Positions 18,057-26,881 of a DNA stretch of 64,000 nt are shown piece after piece; the stretch's first letter is position 1; every line of letters starts with the position of its first letter. The translations under genes and the position numbers were made by a program. The stretch comes from Solilutibacter pythonis (GTDB taxonomy: Bacteria; Pseudomonadota; Gammaproteobacteria; Xanthomonadales; Xanthomonadaceae): contig NZ_RFLY01000012.1 in assembly GCF_003697345.1 (NCBI RefSeq), positions 28,622 to 92,621 on the forward strand, given 5' to 3'. The notes beneath the pieces were generated by a model. The model had not been told where the DNA came from, searched no databases, and worked only from the letters and a program-made list of their open reading frames with translations.

Positions 18057-18623
18057 ATGGCCGCATACGGAGGAATCGGCTTCCCGGCGGGCGTGCTGCT
18101 GGCGTTCGCCACGCTGCCGGCGAACTCGGGTGAGCGCATCGACAGCGCGCGCTCCAGCGCCGGCTTCGAGATCGATACCCGTCTCGGCAGTACGATCCGT
18201 GGCCGCTCCGGCGGGCTGGGCGGCGAACTGCTGCGGCTCGACGACGGCCGCCTGCGGATAGTGCTGCGGCTCGACAGCCGCGCCAGCGAAGTACCGGGTC
18301 GCGGCTACTACACCCGCCTGCTTCGCGGCCCGCGCTTCTTCGACAGCGACCGGTATCCGGAAACCGTATTCGTTTCCGAACCGTTCGACCTGGATCGCTT
18401 GCGGCGGGGCGGCGCCTTCGAGGGGGAACTCAGCCTGCGCGGAGTCACCCGCCGCGAGTTGCTGCACCTGAGTCCGGCCGAATGCGCGCGGCCGCTGCGC
18501 GATTGTCCGCTGCAAGCCGAAGGCGCGCTCTCGCGCCACCGCTATGGCGCCAACGGTTTTCGCGGCGTGGTGGGCGACGAGGTGCGTTACCGCTTCCAAC
18601 TGTGGCTGGAGGCGGCGCAATGA
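18057..18623 (+). CDS. YceI-family exported lipocalin-like protein
   Basis: The 188-residue product has a hydrophobic N-terminus (signal peptide ending near LPANSGE) and a YceI-like beta-barrel. The conserved block VRLDxxxxxF is represented by RLRIVLRLDSRAS; the FFDSDRYP block (YceI typically has FFDxxxYPxxxF) is clear, and a GELxxxGVTRR block is visible as GELSLRGVTRRELLHL. YceI proteins bind isoprenoids or similar amphiphiles in the periplasm. The stop codon overlaps the start of the following phospholipase D-type gene as ATGA, which indicates coupled translation. Confidence 0.83.
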   Translation: MAAYGGIGFPAGVLLAFATLPANSGERIDSARSSAGFEIDTRLGSTIRGRSGGLGGELLRLDDGRLRIVLRLDSRASEVPGRGYYTRLLRGPRFFDSDRYPETVFVSEPFDLDRLRRGGAFEGELSLRGVTRRELLHLSPAECARPLRDCPLQAEGALSRHRYGANGFRGVVGDEVRYRFQLWLEAAQ

Positions 18624-20509
18624 AAAAGGCGTGGATCTGGCTTCTGCCGGCCCTGCTGGCGCTGGCCGGTTGCGGCACCGTATCGCCGGCGTTACGGGCC
18701 GAGGCCGCGCGGGTGGTCGCCGCTGAGCAGCCGCGCGAGGTCGAGTGCGATCGCGCCGACGCCTGCGCCCAGCCTTCGCCGCTGCTGGCGCAGGTCGTGG
18801 CCGACGGCCCGTCGCGGCATCGCGCCTTGATTCTCGACGAAGGTCAGGACGCGCTGCTCGCCCGCATCCACATGATCCGCGCCGCGCGTCACCGTATCGA
18901 TTTGCAGACCTACATCTACGACGAGGACGATTCCGCCCGCCTGATCCTGCGCGAACTGGTGGCCGCGGCGCGGCGCGGGGTCAAGGTCAGGATGCTGATC
19001 GATCAGCTTTCGGCGATGAAGCGCGCGCGCACCCTGGCGGCGCTCGCCGGCGTCCATGCCAATCTGGAAGTCAGGCTCTACAACCCGGTGTTCGGGCGCG
19101 GAATCATGTCGCCGACCGATTACGTCACCGCCACGTTCTGCTGTTTCCGCCGGCTCAACCAACGCATGCACGGCAAATTGCTGCTGGTGGACGACCAGCT
19201 CGGTCTGACCGGCGGCCGCAACTACCAGGACGATTATTTCGACTGGGATTCGACCTATGACTTCCGCGACCGCGACCTGCTGGTGAGCGGGCCGGTGATC
19301 GCCGAGATGCGGGCGAATTTCGAAGCGTTCTGGGTCTCGCCCCGCAGCGTGACGCTGGCCGATCTGGCCGACGTCGCACGGGTGCTGAAGGCCGAGGGCG
19401 TGCCGGAGCTGTCGAAGCGGGCCTACCGCCACCCGGAGCGGGCGCGGCTGATGCAGGCGGCGGCCAACGATCAGGCGCTCCTGCGCGCGCGCCTTCTGGC
19501 GCCGAGCCGCCTGGTGGCGGCGGTGGAATTCGTCGCCGACCTGCCGCAGAAGCACCGCCGCGACGCCGCCGAGCGGCGGGCGCAGGTCGCGCCGTCGAGC
19601 GACGTGCTCTACCGGCTGGTGGAATCGGCCCGGGAGGAAGTGCTGCTGCAAACGCCCTATCTGGTGCTGTCGAAGCCGGCGCGGGCGCTGTTCACCGCGA
19701 TGCGCCGGCGCCCGGAGCCGCCGCGGGTGGTGATTTCCACCAACAGCCTGGCGGCCACCGATGCCTTCATGGTTTATGCGCTTTCGCACAAGTACAAGCG
19801 CCGCTACCTGCGCCGTTTCGGCTTCGAAATATACGAATACAAACCTTTTCCCGAGGACGCCCCGATCGATCTCTTCGCCACCCGCGCGCTGGCGCCCGCG
19901 GTGGAGGCGGCGCTGGCGCCGTTCGGTGAAGCGCCCCCGCAAACGCGGCGCGAACCCGCCGATGCCCGCGAGTACAACGTGCGCCGGCGCTTCCTGTTCG
20001 GTTCGAGCGGTACGCCGGTACCGCTCAAGCGCGCCGGGCTGCGGATCGGGCTGCATGCCAAATCGATGGTGGTCGATGAGGGCATCGGCGTGATCGGCAC
20101 CCATAACTTCGACCCGCGCGGGGACAATTACAACACCGAGAGCGCGGTCATCATCCACGATGCCGCCTTCGCCCGTGAACTGGCGGAGAGCATCCGCCGC
20201 GACATCGCCCCGGCCAATTCGTGGACGATCGCGCCGCGGGAGAAATTCCCGATCCTGCCGGGGCTAGGGTATTCGCTGCTGAAAGTCTCGGAGCACCTGC
20301 CCGTGTTCGATCTGATGCCGCTGCGCTACGCCACCAGTTACCAGTTCATGCCCGGTCCGGATTGCCCACGCCCGCTGCGCCCTTACGACCCGGCTTTTTA
20401 CCGCTGTTACCGCGCCGTCGGCGATTTCCCCGAGGTCAACATCGGCCCGAAATGGCTGGGCACCCGCATCCTGACGGCCTTCGGAGCGGGGCTGGCGCCG
20501 ATTCTTTAG
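18620..20509 (+). CDS. clsC: Phospholipase D-family lipoprotein, ClsC-like cardiolipin synthase
   Basis: The 629-residue product has a lipoprotein signal (LAGC, Cys18) and two HKD motifs typical of the phospholipase D superfamily: HGKLLLVDDQLGLTGGRN near residue 183 and LHAKSMVVDEGIGVIGTHN near residue 480. ClsC-type enzymes make cardiolipin from phosphatidylglycerol and phosphatidylethanolamine, working with a YmdB partner in E. coli; no ymdB-like gene is adjacent here. ATGA overlaps the yceI-like gene. The C-terminus carries a typical YmdC tail (PDCPRPLRPYDPAFYRCYR). A run of heptamer repeats follows the stop codon. Confidence 0.87.
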   Translation: MKKAWIWLLPALLALAGCGTVSPALRAEAARVVAAEQPREVECDRADACAQPSPLLAQVVADGPSRHRALILDEGQDALLARIHMIRAARHRIDLQTYIYDEDDSARLILRELVAAARRGVKVRMLIDQLSAMKRARTLAALAGVHANLEVRLYNPVFGRGIMSPTDYVTATFCCFRRLNQRMHGKLLLVDDQLGLTGGRNYQDDYFDWDSTYDFRDRDLLVSGPVIAEMRANFEAFWVSPRSVTLADLADVARVLKAEGVPELSKRAYRHPERARLMQAAANDQALLRARLLAPSRLVAAVEFVADLPQKHRRDAAERRAQVAPSSDVLYRLVESAREEVLLQTPYLVLSKPARALFTAMRRRPEPPRVVISTNSLAATDAFMVYALSHKYKRRYLRRFGFEIYEYKPFPEDAPIDLFATRALAPAVEAALAPFGEAPPQTRREPADAREYNVRRRFLFGSSGTPVPLKRAGLRIGLHAKSMVVDEGIGVIGTHNFDPRGDNYNTESAVIIHDAAFARELAESIRRDIAPANSWTIAPREKFPILPGLGYSLLKVSEHLPVFDLMPLRYATSYQFMPGPDCPRPLRPYDPAFYRCYRAVGDFPEVNIGPKWLGTRILTAFGAGLAPIL

Positions 20510-20861
20510 AACTTGCCCGATGGCGTGGCCGTCCAAGTGGCCGGCCCCCGTCACCCGTCACCCGTCACCCGTCACCCGTCACCCGTCACCCGTCACCCGT
20601 CACCCGTCACTGCGATACCCGGCCGCGTCGGGCGTGTGTCTCGATACGCAAGCGCGCGTGCGGGTGAGCATTCGGGTGGAGGTGACGCCCAGCGGTTTTC
20701 GAAAAACTTTCCGACGAACGGTTTTTCCAATCAATACAATCATTTGAAATGTATTTTCGGCCTGGCGGCGCTTCGAGCGCGGCGGACGCTATTGCCATGG
20801 CGCATCGTTGGTGCAAGCATTCAGCGTAACTTAATAGTCAGCCGATGCTGGCGAGTGGAAC
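20510..20861 (+). other. Intergenic region: heptamer repeat and hlyB leader
   Basis: This gap has no gene. It holds the CCCGTCA tandem repeat (20547-20610) and an AT-rich section (about 20700-20760) with a TACAAT -10-like element at 20735 and the palindrome CATTTGAAATG (20741-20751). The latter could be the hlyB promoter and operator; no convincing -35 element is visible. Confidence 0.4.
20547..20610. repeat. Heptamer tandem repeat CCCGTCA, about 9 copies
   Basis: CCCGTCA is repeated exactly and without interruption for 64 bases (about 9.1 units), starting 38 bases after the clsC stop. It is a potential variable-number tandem repeat. Confidence 0.9.
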
Positions 20862-23039
20862 ATGCAGGAAGCAAGTTCAACCGATGTCTCCGTTTCGATG
20901 CCGCCAGAGGGGCCGCCTGCGGATCTCGCTTTACGCGGGCTGGTATTGCTGGCGCAGTTTCATGGCATCGCCGCCGACGAGCGGCAACTGGCGCACGATT
21001 TCGGCCGCGATGGTGAGCCATTCGATGAAACCACCCTCCTACTCGCGGCCAAACAGCTTGGGCTGAAGGCCAGATTCCACGCCCATCCCGCCGCCCGGAT
21101 AGGCAGCGCTAATCTGCCGGCGCTGGCATGGGGGGCCGGGGGGGCGGCGCCGTTCGTGGTGGCGAAGGTCTCGCCCGATGGCAGCCAGATACTCGTCCAC
21201 GACCTGGCGGAACGCCGCCCCCGGGCATTGACGCGGGACGAATTCGAACTTCGCTACGCCGGCCGGCTGCTGCAAGTGGCTTCGCGCGCCTCGATACTGG
21301 GCGAACTGGCCCGGTTCGATTTCACCTGGTTCATCCCGGCGGTCATCAAATACCGCAAGCTGCTGGGCGAGGTCTTCGTCGTCTCGCTGTTCATCCAGCT
21401 CTTCGCGCTGGTGACGCCGCTCTTCTACCAAGTGGTGATGGACAAGGTGCTGGTGCACCACGCGATGACCACCCTGCACGTCATCGCCGTCGGCCTCATC
21501 ACCATGGCGGTGTTCGACGTGGTGATGAGCGGGCTTCGCACCTACGTCTTCGCGCACACCACCAGCAAGATCGATGTCGAACTTGGCGCGCGATTGTTCC
21601 GGCACGTGCTCAATCTGCCCCTGGCCTATTTCGAATCGCGGAGGGTGGGCGACACCCTCGCCCGGGTGCGGGAGTTGGAGAACATTCGCCAGTTCCTGAC
21701 CGGACAGGCGCTGACTTCGGTGCTGGATCTGCTGTTCACCGCGGTCTTCCTCGCGGTGATGTTCTGGTACAGCGGCTGGCTGACGTTGATCGTGGTGCTG
21801 TCGCTGCCCATCTATGCGCTGATCTCGGGCTTCGTCACTCCGGTCCTGCGCAGGCGGTTGGACGAGAAGTTCGCCCGGGGTGCCGACAATCAGGCGTTCC
21901 TGGTCGAAACCGTCAGCGGCATTGGCACGGTCAAGGCGATGGCGGTCAGCCCGCGCATGACCCGCACCTGGGATAACCAGCTCGCGGGCTATGTGGGCGC
22001 CAGTTTCAACGTCACCAAAATCGCCACGTTGGGGCAACAGGGCGTGCAATTGACCCAGAAACTGGTCGGCGTCGCCATTCTCTATTACGGCGCCAGGCTG
22101 GTGATCGAGAACAAGCTGACGCTCGGCCAGTTGATCGCCTTCAACATGCTCGCCGGGCAAGTCGCCGCGCCGATCATCCGGCTGGCGCAGCTCTGGCAGG
22201 ATTTTCAGCAGGTGGGGATTTCCGTCGAACGCCTGGGCGACATCCTCAATACCAAGACCGAAATACCCGGCAGCCGCCTGGCGCTGCCGCCGATCCAGGG
22301 GCGGGTGACGTTCGAGCGGATCACTTTCCGTTATCGGCCGGATGCGCCGGAAGTGCTGCGCAACGTGAATCTGGACATCCAGCCGGGTGAGGTCATCGGC
22401 ATCGTCGGGCGCTCGGGCTCGGGTAAAAGCACGCTGACCAAACTGGTGCAACGGCTTTACACCCCCGAACGCGGCCGGGTGCTGGTGGATGGCCACGATC
22501 TGGCCCTGGCCGACCCCGCCTGGCTGCGCCGCCAGCTTGGCGTGGTGCTACAGGAGAATTTCCTGTTCAACAAATCGGTGCGCGAGAACATCGCGCTGGC
22601 CGAGCCGGGCATGCCGATCGAGCGGGTGATCCGCGCGGCGGAACTGGCCGGCGCCCACGAGTTCATCATGGCGCTTCCGGAGGGCTACGACACCCGGGTG
22701 GGCGAGCATGGCGCCGGCCTGTCCGGTGGGCAGCGCCAGCGCGTGGCGATCGCCCGCGCATTGATCAGCGACCCGCGCGTCCTGATATTCGACGAAGCCA
22801 CCAGCGCGCTCGATTACGAATCTGAACACGCCGTGATGTCCAACATGCGGGCCATCTGCAAAGGCCGCACCGTGCTGATCATCGCCCACCGGCTTTCCAC
22901 CGTTCGCCACGCCCACCGCATCGTGGTGGTGGAGAAAGGCGAGATTGTCGAAGCCGGCAACCATGACACACTCGTCGGCATGCCCGGCGGCTATTACGCC
23001 CACCTGTACCGGCTACAGCAAGGCGGGGGCGCGTCATGA
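20862..23039 (+). CDS. hlyB: Type I secretion ABC transporter, HlyB family
   Basis: The 725-residue inner membrane ATPase and permease is the energy component of a type I secretion system. The N-terminal 140 residues are a C39 peptidase-like domain without the catalytic Cys ([14 protein letters not shown]), as in HlyB. The strongly HlyB-like [20 protein letters not shown] and six transmembrane helices follow. The ATPase domain has Walker [10 protein letters not shown] near 516, signature LSGGQRQR near 620, Walker [13 protein letters not shown], and the H-loop IAHRLST. It overlaps hlyD by four bases (ATGA). The closest substrate candidates are the RTX-type genes downstream. No outer membrane TolC gene is adjacent. 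Confidence 0.95.
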   Translation: MQEASSTDVSVSMPPEGPPADLALRGLVLLAQFHGIAADERQLAHDFGRDGEPFDETTLLLAAKQLGLKARFHAHPAARIGSANLPALAWGAGGAAPFVVAKVSPDGSQILVHDLAERRPRALTRDEFELRYAGRLLQVASRASILGELARFDFTWFIPAVIKYRKLLGEVFVVSLFIQLFALVTPLFYQVVMDKVLVHHAMTTLHVIAVGLITMAVFDVVMSGLRTYVFAHTTSKIDVELGARLFRHVLNLPLAYFESRRVGDTLARVRELENIRQFLTGQALTSVLDLLFTAVFLAVMFWYSGWLTLIVVLSLPIYALISGFVTPVLRRRLDEKFARGADNQAFLVETVSGIGTVKAMAVSPRMTRTWDNQLAGYVGASFNVTKIATLGQQGVQLTQKLVGVAILYYGARLVIENKLTLGQLIAFNMLAGQVAAPIIRLAQLWQDFQQVGISVERLGDILNTKTEIPGSRLALPPIQGRVTFERITFRYRPDAPEVLRNVNLDIQPGEVIGIVGRSGSGKSTLTKLVQRLYTPERGRVLVDGHDLALADPAWLRRQLGVVLQENFLFNKSVRENIALAEPGMPIERVIRAAELAGAHEFIMALPEGYDTRVGEHGAGLSGGQRQRVAIARALISDPRVLIFDEATSALDYESEHAVMSNMRAICKGRTVLIIAHRLSTVRHAHRIVVVEKGEIVEAGNHDTLVGMPGGYYAHLYRLQQGGGAS

Positions 23040-24457
23040 AGCACATACTGCAAGGCGCCGGGGATTTTCTCAAACGGTATACGACGATCTTCCGCGCGGT
23101 ATGGGCCGACCGGAAAAGCATGGAAAGCCCGGACAGGACGCGGGATGAAATCGCCTTCCTGCCCGCGCATCTCGAATTGACCGAAACCCCGGTTTCGCCC
23201 GCCTCGCGCTGGACGATGCGGCTCATCGTCGCCCTTTTCTGCGCCGCCCTGTTGTGGGCCTGTATCGGCAAGGTGGATATCGTGGCCGTGGCGCCGGGCA
23301 AGGTCGTGCCGAGTGGCCGGACCAAGGTGATCCAATCGGCGGAAACCGCTGTGGTCAAGCGCATCTTGGTCGAAGACGGCCAGGAAGTAAAAGCCGGACA
23401 GCTACTGGTCGAACTGGATGCGACGGGCGCCCAGGCCGACGTCAGCAAGGCCAGTGACGCGCTCGTCAATGCCCGGCTGGCGCGATTGCGCCTGCGGGCC
23501 ATCGCCCAATCGTTGAAAACCGGCACGCCCCCGCAACTGCAAGCCGATGAAAGCGTTTCCAAGGAACGCTGGCAAGCCGAGCAAGCGCTGGCCATCAGCG
23601 AATACGCCGCCTTCAGACAAAAGCAGGAAAGCCTGCAAGCCACCATTGCCCAGCGCCGGGCGGAGATCGCCACCATCCAGTCCACGCTCGGACCAATGGC
23701 GGAAACCGCGCGCATCGCAAAAACCCGCGAAACCGATTACGCCCGATTGATCGAAGGCAATTACGTCGGCCGGCACGATTATCTGCTGAGGCAGCAGGAA
23801 CGCATCGCTGCCGAACAGAACCTCGCCAGCCAGCGGAGCCGTTTACAGGAAGCCAGATCGGCCCTCAATGGCGCGCGGGAACAATGGGATGTATTGGCAG
23901 CGGAGTTCAAGGAGCAGCGGCTGGTGCAGTTGCGCCAAGCCAGCGAACAGATACAGCAGTACGCGCCGGAAGTGGAAAGAAGCACCCAGCGCGACAAACA
24001 ACTGGCATTGCGCGCGCCCGTGGATGGCACCGTGCAGCAGTTGGCGATTCATACCGTGGGCGGCGTGGTGACCCCCGCGCAAGCCCTGATGGCGGTGGTG
24101 CCGAAGGACGACACGGTGGAAGTGGAGGCCACCATCCTCAACAAGGACATTGGATTCATAAAGCCCGGCCAGACCGCCACGATCAAGGTGGAGAGCTTTC
24201 CTTACACCCGCTATGGCTATCTGACGGGTGAAGTGGTCAACGTCTCGCATGACGCCGCGCAGGACGAACGCTTGGGGCTGGTATTTCCGGCAAGGGTGCG
24301 GATAGCAAAAAACGGACTGAATATCGAAGGCGTGCCGGTGAAAGTGACCCCGGGCATGGGGTTGAGCGTGGAGATCAAGACAGGGGGACGAAGGCTCATC
24401 AGTTATCTGTTGAGTCCGCTACAGAGAATGGGAAACGAGGCGGGGAGGGAAAGGTAG
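23036..24457 (+). CDS. hlyD: Type I secretion membrane fusion protein, HlyD family
   Basis: The 473-residue periplasmic adaptor links the HlyB-type transporter to a TolC-like channel. It has an N-terminal cytoplasmic segment containing [14 protein letters not shown], the HlyD hallmark. One transmembrane helix (about 60-80), a lipoyl half-motif ([20 protein letters not shown]), a long coiled-coil hairpin (about 120-315) and the matching half-motif [20 protein letters not shown] follow. Its start overlaps hlyB as ATGA. It ends at the point where base composition drops into the AT-rich effector region. Confidence 0.95.
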   Translation: MKHILQGAGDFLKRYTTIFRAVWADRKSMESPDRTRDEIAFLPAHLELTETPVSPASRWTMRLIVALFCAALLWACIGKVDIVAVAPGKVVPSGRTKVIQSAETAVVKRILVEDGQEVKAGQLLVELDATGAQADVSKASDALVNARLARLRLRAIAQSLKTGTPPQLQADESVSKERWQAEQALAISEYAAFRQKQESLQATIAQRRAEIATIQSTLGPMAETARIAKTRETDYARLIEGNYVGRHDYLLRQQERIAAEQNLASQRSRLQEARSALNGAREQWDVLAAEFKEQRLVQLRQASEQIQQYAPEVERSTQRDKQLALRAPVDGTVQQLAIHTVGGVVTPAQALMAVVPKDDTVEVEATILNKDIGFIKPGQTATIKVESFPYTRYGYLTGEVVNVSHDAAQDERLGLVFPARVRIAKNGLNIEGVPVKVTPGMGLSVEIKTGGRRLISYLLSPLQRMGNEAGRER

Positions 24458-24845
24458 TGAAATTATTCAATGGATTGCGTGGGTCGGATATCGTCGTTGG
24501 GATCGGTAGTGGATTTTTTAAACCGTTCCCAAGGCTGTTCGGTTTGCCTTTTGTTTCTGTTTTGGCGTTGGCTCATTTATCCGCGCTATTGAATAGAAAC
24601 CTTGTCGATTTGGGTTGTCGTTTAATTTTGCCTTCCGAAAGACGTCCGGGGCTGTGTTCAGCCTGTTCGATTGCGAATGACCTTTCTTTCGCTGGATACG
24701 AAAAAAGTTTATTCGTGGCATAGAGTTCGGTAGTGCTCGTCGTTGGCCTCCTGCTGACTGCGTGTGCAGTTAATGCCTGGAAAACCATGGCTATGGAAGC
24801 GGCATTGCAGCGCTATCGAAAATCTTCTCACTGGGGGTGGAGAAA
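24458..24845 (+). other. AT-rich interval after hlyD with gene debris
   Basis: This stretch holds an open frame from GTG 24457 to TAG 24721 (88 codons, no convincing start site) that continues in the same frame from 24724 to TGA 24847. Its second part encodes a hydrophobic helix (VLVVGLLLTACAVNAW) followed by a basic tail, and its TGA overlaps the next ATG as ATGA. I read this as a degraded small membrane protein gene, not an intact one. Confidence 0.35.
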
Positions 24846-25286
24846 ATGATCAGAAAAATGAAATTTTTGAAGGCAAGGAACTTTGCGCCGCTCGCTGCAA
24901 TCACTGCATTTTTGCCTGCGTTGTCTCTGACGGCCTATCAGCTCGAATGGGTCGACAGAGGGTCCCTTGAGGCCATGGTGCGTCTGGTTGCGGTCGTTAT
25001 TCCGCTGGACCAAATGGTCAGCTCGTCGAATATTCGCCGTCAGTCTGCTGTTTACTACGCATTCGCATTCCCACAAATTCCCGTATTCATGGTTTATGTG
25101 ATTGGAGAAATTAAGAATTCGAATTGGTTCAGGACACCTTATACGAAAAAACAAAAATTCTGGGCGCCAATCGTTGCTTGCTTGGCATTCGCTTTCGCAG
25201 TGCTTGGGCTTGTGAGTTTCGAAGGCCGAAGCACTAGATATTTTGCAATAGGGGACAAGTGGGGTGTGCTCGCATGTTTCGGTTGA
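24846..25286 (+). CDS. Small multi-pass membrane protein, interrupted by an in-frame stop; candidate immunity protein
   Basis: The 146-residue product has three hydrophobic segments (about 10-30, 68-86 and 104-124 from the ATG) and no recognised family. A strong GGGTGGAG site precedes the ATG. After the TGA at 25284 the same frame stays open for 28 more codons to TAG 25371 and encodes a further hydrophobic segment (MAFSLLVGSAVSLI) plus a basic tail. The original protein therefore probably had four membrane helices and lost its last one by a nonsense change. It lies upstream of an effector-like remnant with a strong ribosome site, the same order as the other immunity/effector-like pairs downstream. 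That role is inferred. Confidence 0.5.
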   Translation: MIRKMKFLKARNFAPLAAITAFLPALSLTAYQLEWVDRGSLEAMVRLVAVVIPLDQMVSSSNIRRQSAVYYAFAFPQIPVFMVYVIGEIKNSNWFRTPYTKKQKFWAPIVACLAFAFAVLGLVSFEGRSTRYFAIGDKWGVLACFG

Positions 25287-25455
25287 ACGCCGTACATGGC
25301 ATTTTCTCTGCTTGTCGGATCGGCAGTATCCTTAATTAAGAAATTATTTATATTCAATTCCAAGAGGGGCTAGGTATGGCAATGCCAATTAATCCATGTT
25401 TTCGAAAATTCATGCGTAATGGTACGAACTTTATATTTAACTAAGGAGATTGGTG

Positions 25456-25584
25456 GTGAGCGAAAACTACAAAATCATAGTTGGAACGCTTCCTATTCTT
25501 GGTGGAATTGCAGGGCGCAATTATGTTGCGGTTATAGGTCCGGTTGGCTGCCCGGGGGAGGCGCTTATGCCGACTGGTTTATAG
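25456..25584 (+). pseudogene. Remnant of an effector gene 5' end
   Basis: A GTG start follows AACTAAGGAG, the same ribosome-site context as the intact RTX gene at 28712. The frame gives 42 residues (SENYKIIVGTLPILGGIAGR and on) and stops where the 678-bp repeat has joined it, at 25544. In another frame the joined sequence encodes WLPGGGAYADWFIGAW, a plausible C-terminal tail of a lost gene. I interpret the piece as the 5' stump of a former effector gene fused by recombination to foreign 3' sequence. A genuine small protein cannot be excluded. Confidence 0.4.
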
Positions 25585-26221
25585 GAGCGTGGTGATGAAT
25601 AACTCGAATGAAAATTTGCATGATTCAAGCAATGGGTGGGCAATGTCCAGATTGAGCATCCGTTTGGTCTGCTCTCTGTCAAGCGCATTGGGAAGAAAGC
25701 TGGGAAAAGGGAAATGTTTCCTTGCGGCATTTCTATTTATTTTTATCCTTGGGTGCAAGGATGAAAGTCCTTCGAAAAAGGTTGAAAGTAGTCCAATGGG
25801 GGTGGTCGTTTCAATAGTGGAATCGTCGCCTGAGCACGATGTAAGAATTGGCAATCTTTATGCTCATTATGAAAACATGTCCAAGGGCTGTACTTCGGGA
25901 GGGTATGTATATGGAGCGATCAGTTACCCGCGCAAGGTGTTGAATCTTGGATTTAGTAAAAGATATGTCGTTCAGTCTGTCCTGGATGTTGAGGCCAAAT
26001 GTCCATTGGAAATTGCTGGTTTTGCTGTGGATGTATATAGGGGGGATGAGGTGGTGCAAGGAGGTGTCTCTATCAATAGTCCAAACAATAATGGCGTTTT
26101 TCTTATTGACTGTAATTTGGGGCCGATGCCACCAGGGGCTTGTAGTATTGCTCGTAAAGATGGAAGCATGCCTCCCGGAGGGGAAAAGGTATTTGGTTGG
26201 TTTTCCCGGGTTCGTATTGAA
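25544..26221 (+). repeat. 678-bp direct repeat, copy 1 (copy 2 at 28001-28678)
   Basis: The two copies align end to end without gaps (678 bases each) at roughly 95 percent identity by eye. Each begins in TTGGCTGCCCGGGGGAGG, includes the leader and nearly all of a lipoprotein gene, and ends at GTATTGAA, shortly before the gene's stop. Sequence outside is unrelated. Confidence 0.93.
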
Positions 26222-26236
26222 ATTGTTCCTGTATAG
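25595..26236 (+). CDS. Lipoprotein, copy 1; orphan candidate immunity protein
   Basis: The 213-residue product has an unusually long N-terminal region followed by a lipoprotein signal core (CFLAAFLFIFILGC, lipobox Cys54). A soluble domain with four further cysteines (KGCTSGG, EAKCPLE, IDCNLG, GACSIARK) probably forms disulphides in the periplasm. I recognise no family. GGAG lies eight bases before the ATG. It is nearly identical to the product at 28052 except for the last few residues and scattered substitutions, which cluster in surface-type residues. Unlike copy 2, no effector gene follows it directly; 261 bases of apparently empty AT-rich DNA come next. The immunity role is inferred from the copy 2 context. 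Confidence 0.72.
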   Translation: MNNSNENLHDSSNGWAMSRLSIRLVCSLSSALGRKLGKGKCFLAAFLFIFILGCKDESPSKKVESSPMGVVVSIVESSPEHDVRIGNLYAHYENMSKGCTSGGYVYGAISYPRKVLNLGFSKRYVVQSVLDVEAKCPLEIAGFAVDVYRGDEVVQGGVSINSPNNNGVFLIDCNLGPMPPGACSIARKDGSMPPGGEKVFGWFSRVRIEIVPV

Positions 26237-26497
26237 CAAATTTAGGGGGGGTTATTTATTGAATCCGCCATATTGAATAAAGGGCGGTCAATGTTTCAAG
26301 GCATGCAGTGCCAGTGTTATTGCCCGGTATTGGTGATTCAAATCAGCCTGTGTAAGGCGGTAAATTAATTGAATATTGAAGTTGTATGGGAAAATTTACG
26401 CTAAGAATGGGGTTTTGTGCGTAAGTAAAAATAGAGCGGAAGAAAATCTCGGGTTGTATATCAATTCCGTCTCATGGGTTTATGGGAGAGCCTGCAA

Positions 26498-26881
26498 GTG
26501 AAAGATAGTTGGTTGGGTTTTATAAAGATATTGCTTTTTTTGGCGTCAGCAGGGGTGGGGTTTTTAACTTTTAAATTAATTGGGCTTGATTTGAATAAGG
26601 GTCAGCTCTTGTCGGTAATGCTTTTTTTGAATTCCCCCATTGTAATTTTTTACTTTTTTCTTATCAGGCCGAAGAGTAATGAAAAAATATCGGGAAACAA
26701 AAAAAATGCCGCTGCAATTGGCTTTGGAAACATAATTTTATTATTGCTATTTTCAATTTTATTGACAATAAGATTCAATCCCGTAGAGAGCAATGATTTG
26801 GTTATAGGAAGTGCCGTAATGTTAATGGTGCTGGGAGCGGTTGTGGAAGTAATCGTCAACTACTACTTGAGGATTAAGTGA
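26498..26881 (+). CDS. Small inner membrane protein, candidate immunity protein of the truncated RTX gene
   Basis: The 127-residue product has four hydrophobic segments (about 5-25, 36-52, 72-92 and 99-119), a basic loop (RPKSNEKISGNKKN) and no recognised family. I chose GTG at 26498 because GGGAGAG lies seven bases upstream; an ATG at 26474 is in frame but has no ribosome site. The gene is very AT-rich compared with the flanking housekeeping genes, which indicates transfer. Its stop overlaps the ATG of the next gene (TGATG), so the two are translationally coupled, as is common for immunity/toxin pairs. Four-helix membrane immunity proteins are known for pore-forming bacteriocins; that parallel is inference. 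Confidence 0.6.
   Translation: MKDSWLGFIKILLFLASAGVGFLTFKLIGLDLNKGQLLSVMLFLNSPIVIFYFFLIRPKSNEKISGNKKNAAAIGFGNIILLLLFSILLTIRFNPVESNDLVIGSAVMLMVLGAVVEVIVNYYLRIK

Noticed and set aside
24457..24723. 88-codon frame directly after hlyD as a real gene
   Set aside because: Only a GTG inside the hlyD stop context and no ribosome site; it is treated as debris.
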